Assembly: GCF_900091315.1 (NCBI RefSeq)
Contig: NZ_FLSP01000057.1
Coordinates: 1-55,268 of the forward strand
Direction: 5' to 3'
Source of the DNA: Streptomyces sp. DI166
GTDB lineage: Bacteria > Actinomycetota > Actinomycetes > Streptomycetales > Streptomycetaceae
Length of the DNA: 55,268 nt
Shown: positions 50,232 through 55,268 of the stretch, piece by piece
Numbering within the stretch: position 1 is the stretch's first letter
Layout of the letters: each line of letters opens with the position of its first letter
Translations under genes and position numbers: made by a program
The notes under the pieces: model-generated
The model's database searches: none
What the model saw: only the letters and a program-made list of their open reading frames with translations
Told to the model about the DNA's origin: nothing

Positions 50232-50313
50232 GGATCCTCCAGCACCTTGCTATCGAGCGGTCGTCCCTCGGGACACCTCGGCTTGCAGCCCCCAGGACGG
50301 TTCGCCAGCCGCG

Positions 50314-53028
50314 ATGGCATTCAATCACTTACCGGCGGGCGTGCACGACGCCTTGGTCCCATTGTCCGTCACGCCAGTGACACACTCGGTGCCGATGGCC
50401 GAGAATCACCGATCCTTTCGATCCCTGACGGACCCCGTTTCCCGGGTGGACCCGGGCACGGTGCTGGGCCGGCTCGCCTCCGGGCCGAACCGGGCTTCGC
50501 GCATCACTCATACGGAGCATGTGCCCCCGCGCGAGGGTCGCCATGCCGTCTGGCCCGACCGGATCCGCGCCGAGGTCATCGCCGCCGTCCAGGCCGCCGG
50601 GGTCGAACACCCCTGGGCCCACCAGGCACGGGCCGCCGAGCACGCCCTGGACGGCGAGTCGGTGGTGGTCGCCACCGGCACCGCCTCGGGCAAGTCGCTC
50701 GCCTACCTGATGCCCGTGCTCTCCGCCCTCCTTGACGGCTCCGAGGCCCCCAACGGCCGCGGCGCCACCGCGCTCTACCTGGCGCCGACGAAGGCCCTCG
50801 CGGCAGACCAGTGCCGATCGGTGAAGGAACTTTCACAACCTCTCGGCCATTCTGTCCGGCCGGCGGTGTACGACGGCGACACGCCGTTCGAGGAACGCGA
50901 GTGGATCCGCCAGTACGCCAACTACGTCCTGACCAACCCGGACATGCTGCACCGCGGCGTCCTGCCCTCCCACTCCCGCTGGTCCTCCTTCCTCAAGGCC
51001 CTGAAGTACGTCGTCGTCGACGAGTGCCACACCTACCGCGGCGTCTTCGGCTCGCACGTCGCCCAGGTACTGCGCCGACTGCGCCGTCTGTGCGCCCGCT
51101 ACGGCGCCTCCCCGGTCTTCCTGCTGGCGTCCGCGACCGCCGCCGAGCCCGCGGTGGCCGCCCGCCGTCTGACCGGCCTGCCGGTCGTCGAGGTGGCCGA
51201 CGACGCCTCACCGCGCGGTGAACTGGTGTTCGCCCTCTGGGAGCCCCCGCTCACCGAACTCCAGGGCGAGAAGGGCGCCCCCGTACGACGTACCGCCACT
51301 GCCGAGACCGCCGACCTGCTGACCGACCTCGCCGTGCAGGGCGTACGCTCGGTCGCCTTCGTACGGTCCCGGCGCGGCGCCGAACTGATCTCGGTGATCG
51401 CCCAGGAACGGCTCGCCGAGGTCGACCGCTCCCTCGCCCGCCGGGTCGCCGCCTACCGCGGCGGCTACCTCCCCGAGGAACGGCGCGCCCTGGAACAGGC
51501 CCTGCACTCCGGCGAACTCCTCGGCCTGTCCGCCACCACCGCCCTGGAACTCGGCATCGACGTCTCCGGCCTGGACGCGGTGGTGATCGCCGGATATCCG
51601 GGCACTCGCGCCTCCCTGTGGCAGCAGGCGGGCCGGGCCGGCCGCTCCGGGCAGGGCGCGCTCGCCGTCCTGGTCGCCCGCGACGACCCCCTGGACACCT
51701 TCCTCGTCCACCACCCCGAGGCCTTGTTCGACCAGCCCGTCGAATCCACGGTCCTCGACCCCGACAACCCCTACGTCCTCGCCCCGCACCTGTGCGCGGC
51801 GGCGGAGGAGCTGCCCCTGACCGAGGAGGACCTGGACCTCTTCGGCCCCGCCTGCGCGGAACTGCTCCCGCAGCTGGAGGCGGCGAAGCTGCTGCGCCGC
51901 CGCACCAAGGCCTGGCACTGGACACGCCGGGAACGGGCCGCCGACCTCACCGACATCCGGGGCGGCGGGGGACGCCCGGTCCAGGTCGTCGAGGCCGGTA
52001 CGGGCCGTCTGCTCGGCACGGTCGACGCGGGCGCCGCGCACACCACCGTCCACGAGGGCGCGGTCCACCTCCACCAGGGCCGCACCTATCTGGTGCGCTC
52101 CCTGGACCTGGAGGACTCCGTGGCCCTGGTCGAGCAGGCCAGCCCCTCGTACTCCACGGTCGCCCGCGACACCACCTCCATCGCCGTCCTGGAGACGGAC
52201 ACCGAGATCCCGTGGGGCGACGGCCGCCTGTGCTACGGCTCCGTCGAGGTCACCAACCAAGTGGTCTCCTTCCTGCGCCGCCGGCTGATCACCGGCGAGG
52301 TCCTGGGCGAGACGAAACTCGACCTCCCTCCTCGTACGCTGCGCACCCGCGCGGTGTGGTGGACGGTCACCGAGGACCAGCTCGACGCGGCCCGGATCAA
52401 CCCGGAGATCCTCGGCGGCGCCCTGCACGCCGCCGAGCACGCCTCGATCGGCCTGCTGCCCCTCTTCGCCACCTGCGACCGCTGGGACATCGGCGGCGTC
52501 TCGGTCCCGCTGCACCCCGACACGCTCCTGCCGACGGTCTTCGTCTACGACGGCCACCCCGGCGGCGCGGGCTTCGCGGAGCGCGCCTTCCACACCGCCC
52601 GCGCCTGGCTCACCGCCACTCGGGAGGCCATCGCCTCCTGCGAGTGCGACTCCGGCTGCCCGTCCTGCATCCAGTCCCCCAAGTGCGGCAACGGCAACGA
52701 CCCCCTCCACAAGAGAGGCGCGGTACGCCTCCTCACGGAACTGCTGCGGGGGGCGCCGGCGGATCCTCCGGGGGTGTCGGAGCGGCCGCCGGGTCCGGGT
52801 CCTGCCGGGGCGCCGGAGCCGAAGTCAGGTCCTGCCGGGATGCCAGCCCCGCCGACGGGTCCTTCTGGAACGCCGGACCAGCCATCAGGCCCTGCCGGGA
52901 CACCGGACCCGCCATCAGGCCCTGCCGGGACACCGGACCCACCATCAGGCCCTGCCGGGACACCGGACCCGCCGTCGGATATTCCTGGGGCGCCGGTAGG
53001 CCGTCCGGGGGACCCGCCCGCGCCCTGA
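50314..53028 (+). CDS. DEAD/DEAH-box helicase with DUF1998-type C-terminus
   Basis: 904 residues. Helicase motifs are in order: VVVATGTASGKSLAYLMPVL (I), YLAPTKALAADQ (Ia), VVVDECHTYRG (II, DECH), FLLASATAAEP (III), then ALELGIDVSGLDAVVIAGYP and QQAGRAGRSGQGA (V, VI). The DUF1998 region has HPGGAGFAERAF and four Cys in CECDSGCPSCIQSPKCG, as in MrfA-type repair helicases. The C-terminal 80 residues are Pro/Gly-rich with 10-residue repeats from a 30-bp DNA repeat. ATG 50314 begins MAFNHLPAGVHDAL. Its end overlaps a gene on the opposite strand. Confidence 0.93.
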   Translation: MAFNHLPAGVHDALVPLSVTPVTHSVPMAENHRSFRSLTDPVSRVDPGTVLGRLASGPNRASRITHTEHVPPREGRHAVWPDRIRAEVIAAVQAAGVEHPWAHQARAAEHALDGESVVVATGTASGKSLAYLMPVLSALLDGSEAPNGRGATALYLAPTKALAADQCRSVKELSQPLGHSVRPAVYDGDTPFEEREWIRQYANYVLTNPDMLHRGVLPSHSRWSSFLKALKYVVVDECHTYRGVFGSHVAQVLRRLRRLCARYGASPVFLLASATAAEPAVAARRLTGLPVVEVADDASPRGELVFALWEPPLTELQGEKGAPVRRTATAETADLLTDLAVQGVRSVAFVRSRRGAELISVIAQERLAEVDRSLARRVAAYRGGYLPEERRALEQALHSGELLGLSATTALELGIDVSGLDAVVIAGYPGTRASLWQQAGRAGRSGQGALAVLVARDDPLDTFLVHHPEALFDQPVESTVLDPDNPYVLAPHLCAAAEELPLTEEDLDLFGPACAELLPQLEAAKLLRRRTKAWHWTRRERAADLTDIRGGGGRPVQVVEAGTGRLLGTVDAGAAHTTVHEGAVHLHQGRTYLVRSLDLEDSVALVEQASPSYSTVARDTTSIAVLETDTEIPWGDGRLCYGSVEVTNQVVSFLRRRLITGEVLGETKLDLPPRTLRTRAVWWTVTEDQLDAARINPEILGGALHAAEHASIGLLPLFATCDRWDIGGVSVPLHPDTLLPTVFVYDGHPGGAGFAERAFHTARAWLTATREAIASCECDSGCPSCIQSPKCGNGNDPLHKRGAVRLLTELLRGAPADPPGVSERPPGPGPAGAPEPKSGPAGMPAPPTGPSGTPDQPSGPAGTPDPPSGPAGTPDPPSGPAGTPDPPSDIPGAPVGRPGDPPAP

Positions 53029-53398
53029 CCTCCGCCGCGAACGGTCCCCGGCCCGCCGCCGCCGTCACGTCCGACACGTCCCCGACGAGGGCGCACCGCA
53101 CGAGCCGGGTGCCCTGGGCTCGGGCCACCTCCTCCGCGCGGGCGCAGGCCGCCGTCGCGCCCTGCGTCCAGTGGTCCGCCGCCGCGAGCGCGGCGAGATC
53201 GGCGCCGCCCGCCGCCCGGTGCCGGGCGACCACCGCCTGCCCGAGGGCGAGCACCACTCCGAAGACCACGCAGAGGACGGCCACGGCGCAGACGGTCCAT
53301 GCGGTGGCGGAGCCGCGGTCGTCGCAGGGGCGGGGCGGAGCCGAAGGCGCCCTGCCCGCAGCGGCGCCGGGCGTGAGGCGGCGCCCCGTGCCGGTCAC
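52733..53398 (-). CDS. TadE/Rv3654c-like secretion-locus protein with repeat tail
   Basis: 221 residues from GTG 53398, which overlaps the TadE stop by GTGA. DRGSATAWTVCAVAVLCVVFG gives one N-terminal membrane helix typical of the helicase/secretion-neighbourhood TadE-like family. AAGGADLAALAAADHW follows, as in TadG/Rv3654c. The last 90 residues are a Pro/Ala-rich tail with 10-residue units (GPVSRQGLMA type) read antisense to the helicase gene. If the tail is translated, the two genes overlap by about 296 bases on opposite strands. The core is firm; the length of the tail is less certain. Confidence 0.78.
   Translation of the reverse strand: MTGTGRRLTPGAAAGRAPSAPPRPCDDRGSATAWTVCAVAVLCVVFGVVLALGQAVVARHRAAGGADLAALAAADHWTQGATAACARAEEVARAQGTRLVRCALVGDVSDVTAAAGRGPFAAEVRARAGPPDGLPAPQEYPTAGPVSRQGLMVGPVSRQGLMAGPVSRQGLMAGPAFQKDPSAGLASRQDLTSAPAPRQDPDPAAAPTPPEDPPAPPAAVP
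52881..52970. repeat. Three 30-bp repeats inside overlapping genes
   Basis: Units at 52881-52910, 52911-52940 and 52941-52970 are almost identical (gccatcaggccctgccggga start), with a diverged copy before them. They encode PSGPAGTPDP units in the helicase and GPVSRQGLMA-type units on the other strand. Confidence 0.92.
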
Positions 53399-53823
53399 GG
53401 CAACCTCCCGGCCCTCGCCCCGGCTGCCGGCGCGGACGCCGGCACCTGGCCCAGCCCATCCCCGGCCGCCCGCGCCTCCTCCACCACCGCCACCGCCTCC
53501 TCCCGTACCTCGAACGGCAGTCCCCCGAGCACCGGAGGCTCGGCCACGACCCGCACCCGGACCAGGCCCTCGGACCGGCTGACAGTGATCTCCGCGCCGG
53601 ACGGCGCCGCCTCGCGGGTCACCGCGACGACCTGGTCGGGCGGGTCCTGGCGGGCCGCGGCGCGGGCGCCCGTGCGGGCCGCGTCCACGCACTGGATCTG
53701 GGCGGCGACCACCAGCAGCCCCCACACCAGCGCCATCGTGAACATGACCAGCACAGGCAGCACCAGGGCCGTCTCCGCCGTCACGAACCCCCGGTCGGCC
53801 CGACGCCCCTCACATCCGCGCAC
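53395..53823 (-). CDS. TadE family pilus-assembly protein
   Basis: 142 residues. DRGFVTAETALVLPVLVMF begins a single N-terminal membrane helix followed by WGLLVVAAQIQCVDAARTGARAAAR, the TadE-like pseudopilin pattern in which Glu near the helix start marks cleavage. The outer part is a compact alpha/beta domain. GTG 53823 overlaps the end of the DUF4244 gene by 14 bases, and its stop overlaps the next gene by GTGA. It belongs to the Tad-type locus. Confidence 0.88.
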   Translation of the reverse strand: MRGCEGRRADRGFVTAETALVLPVLVMFTMALVWGLLVVAAQIQCVDAARTGARAAARQDPPDQVVAVTREAAPSGAEITVSRSEGLVRVRVVAEPPVLGGLPFEVREEAVAVVEEARAAGDGLGQVPASAPAAGARAGRLP

Positions 53824-54028
53824 TGAGGGCCCGCTTCACGATGGCCTGCAGCTCCGCGCTGACCTGCCCGCTGGTGACGACCTTGTAGAGCACCACGGCG
53901 AACGCCACCGCCGCGATGATCCCCATCGCGTACTCGGAGGTCACCATCCCCGAGTCCCGCCGGGCGACGAGCGCCCGCATCCGCGCCCGAACGACGCGCG
54001 CTGCCCTGCTGAGTACTGCCTTCTTCAT
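53810..54028 (-). CDS. DUF4244 Flp-like pilin
   Basis: 72 residues. A basic start (MKKAVLSRAARVVRARMRAL) is followed by DSGMVTSEYAMGIIAAVAFA, a Flp-type processing site and membrane helix, and a short tail. These are typical of DUF4244 proteins found beside TadE genes in actinomycetes, likely the small pilin. ATG 54028 has GGGGG about 6 bases upstream. Confidence 0.88.
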   Translation of the reverse strand: MKKAVLSRAARVVRARMRALVARRDSGMVTSEYAMGIIAAVAFAVVLYKVVTSGQVSAELQAIVKRALSARM

Positions 54029-54095
54029 CACAACCCCCGTAAGGATCAGTTCCATTGACTACGACCGACTACGACCTGTCAGTGCCGAACCCCGC

Positions 54096-54878
54096 TCATC
54101 CACCACCCCCTCCCAGCGCCTCACCGGCCAGCCCGATCACGACCGGCAGCACGCCCACCGCGATGAAGGCGGGCAGGAAGCACAGCCCCACCGGCGCCGT
54201 GACCAGCACCGCCGCCCTGCGTGCCCGGGCCGTGGCGGCCCGCGCCCACCCGGCACGGGCGTCGGCGGCGAGCCGGGCGACCGGTCCGGCCGCCGGAAGC
54301 CCCGACACATCGGCCCGCTCCAGCAACCGCGCGAGCCCTCCGGCACCGGGCAGCGCGGCCAACTTCCGCCAGGCGTCCCCCGGTTCCCCGCCCAGCCGCA
54401 CCTCGGCGGCTCCCCGGGCCAGCCCGTCGCCCACCGGACCGCCGAGCGCCTCGCCCACGGCCTGCGCCGCGACCACGGGCCCCGCACCGGCGGCGATGCA
54501 GGCCGCCAGCAGATCCGCGGCGAGCGGAAGTTGCCGGGCCGCCTCGGCGGCGTCGTACCCCGCCTCCTCGGCCGCGCCCCGGCGCCCCCGCCACCGATGC
54601 AGGCCGACAGCGCCCACCAGCCCGGCCACGACCCCCGCGAGGCCCCCGACGAGCACCCACCCGGCACACCCCACCGCCACAACGGGCGCCCACCGCCGCA
54701 CCACCGCGCCCACGTCGACCCCGGGCGCGGCCACCGCCCTCACCCCGACCAGCAGCTCCGTGAGCCGCCGCCGCGCCCTGCGCTCCCTCCGCACGGCCCC
54801 GACCCACCGCACGAGCCAGCCCAGCCCCAGCCCGATCCCCACGACTACCCCCAGCCTGTGGACAACTTCCGTACTCAC
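54096..54878 (-). CDS. Type II secretion F-domain protein, TadC-like
   Basis: 260 residues. Two N-terminal helices (VVVGIGLGLGWLV, VVAVGCAGWVLVGG) lead to a cytoplasmic T2SSF region (LPLAADLLAACIAAGAGPVV, GDAWRKLAALPGAGGLARLL). Two closing helices follow (AAVLVTAPVGLCFLPAFIA). The inner-membrane platform protein of the Tad secretion machine has this form. GTG 54878 overlaps the stop of the TadB-like gene by GTGA. Confidence 0.87.
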   Translation of the reverse strand: MSTEVVHRLGVVVGIGLGLGWLVRWVGAVRRERRARRRLTELLVGVRAVAAPGVDVGAVVRRWAPVVAVGCAGWVLVGGLAGVVAGLVGAVGLHRWRGRRGAAEEAGYDAAEAARQLPLAADLLAACIAAGAGPVVAAQAVGEALGGPVGDGLARGAAEVRLGGEPGDAWRKLAALPGAGGLARLLERADVSGLPAAGPVARLAADARAGWARAATARARRAAVLVTAPVGLCFLPAFIAVGVLPVVIGLAGEALGGGGG

Positions 54879-55268
54879 ACCGCCTCCGCCCCGCGCACGA
54901 TCCGCAGCGCCCACCACACGCCCAGCCCCTCCAGCACCCCGCCGGCCACCAGGCACCCGAGCCCGGCTCCGGTGTGCAGCAGCACCCGCAAGGGATCGGC
55001 GCCCATGACCGCGCCCAGGAGCAGCCCCAGCACCGGCAGTCCGGCGAGCATCAGCGCCGTGGACTTCGCCCCCGCCAACTGCGCCCGCAGATCGGCCCGT
55101 TGGTCCCGTTCGGCCCGCAACGCCGCTTCGAGCCGGTCGAGTCCGTCCGCGAGACCGGCCCCCTGGTCCACAGCCACCCGCCAGCACGCGGCGAGTCCCC
55201 GCAGTCCTTCGGCACCGGGTTGCCGCGCCGCCGCCGCGAGGGCGCCGGGCACGTCCCCGCCGAACCGC
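54875..55268 (-). CDS. Type II secretion F-domain protein, TadB-like, 5' end cut by window
   Basis: The last 130 residues lie in the window: GLRGLAACWRVAVDQGAGLA, DQRADLRAQLAGAKSTALML and two membrane helices (GLPVLGLLLGAVMGADPL, GLGCLVAGGVLEGLGVW). They form the C-terminal half of a T2SSF/TadB domain. The start lies beyond the window. It is coupled to the TadC-like gene. Confidence 0.88.
   Translation of the reverse strand, partial: RFGGDVPGALAAAARQPGAEGLRGLAACWRVAVDQGAGLADGLDRLEAALRAERDQRADLRAQLAGAKSTALMLAGLPVLGLLLGAVMGADPLRVLLHTGAGLGCLVAGGVLEGLGVWWALRIVRGAEAV

Overview
The window is high-GC DNA with strong third-position G/C bias, Shine-Dalgarno-led GTG/TTG/ATG starts, many 4-nt stop/start overlaps and a bldG gene, so it is a Streptomyces (or very close actinomycete) chromosome. 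No rRNA, insertion sequence, integrase or CRISPR array is visible. One tRNA gene is present.

Region 1, about 1-12,500: regulation and ion homeostasis. A truncated BTAD/SARP-type regulator and a NarL-type two-component pair (sensor kinase, response regulator) lie on the minus strand. They are followed by an unusually dense group of membrane ion transporters: an ArsB/NhaD-type permease with a small coupled upstream ORF, a DUF3040 membrane protein, a CPA1 antiporter with a TrkA-C tail, two KefB-like CPA2 antiporters (one with a TrkA-C subunit), a PucR-type regulator and a DUF389 protein. Three of these genes (DUF3040, the first CPA2 antiporter, DUF389) carry single-base frame breaks, each in a C/G homopolymer.

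Region 2, about 12,500-17,300: a Cys-type sulfatase with a divergent radical-SAM sulfatase maturase carrying a SEC-C tail, then an EamA exporter.

Region 3, about 17,400-32,520: the most interesting part, an apparent phosphonate natural-product cluster. A plus-strand operon of twelve genes, nearly all overlapping by a few bases, encodes a split phosphonopyruvate decarboxylase, an HMGL-like aldolase, PEP mutase, an HPr-kinase-like P-loop protein, a YjbQ-family protein, a class V aminotransferase, a glutaredoxin-like protein with a tandem-repeat tail, two ATP-grasp ligases separated by a metallophosphoesterase, and an MFS exporter. Divergently, a three-gene coupled operon encodes an SHMT-like enzyme, a class II aldolase with an extra N-terminal domain and a YbaK-type aminoacyl-tRNA deacylase. 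PEP mutase plus decarboxylase should give phosphonoacetaldehyde. Three C-C-bond-forming enzyme families (HMGL, SHMT, class II aldolase), an aminotransferase and two ligases suggest a phosphono-amino-acid product, possibly a peptide. The first gene of the operon has an in-frame TTA codon, which implies bldA dependence. I do not recognise this exact gene set as a characterised pathway.

Region 4, 32,550-33,710: a VapBC-like toxin-antitoxin pair, a small membrane protein and tRNA-Thr(CGU), marking the junction with conserved chromosome.

Region 5, 33,800-55,268: core Streptomyces order (from memory equivalent to the S. coelicolor SCO3540-SCO3556 neighbourhood): secreted alpha/beta hydrolase, holB, an MFS-thymidylate kinase fusion, topA, a methyltransferase, a lipoprotein, hppA, the bldG anti-sigma/anti-anti-sigma pair, a DEAD/DEAH helicase, and a Tad-type pilus/secretion locus cut by the window end.
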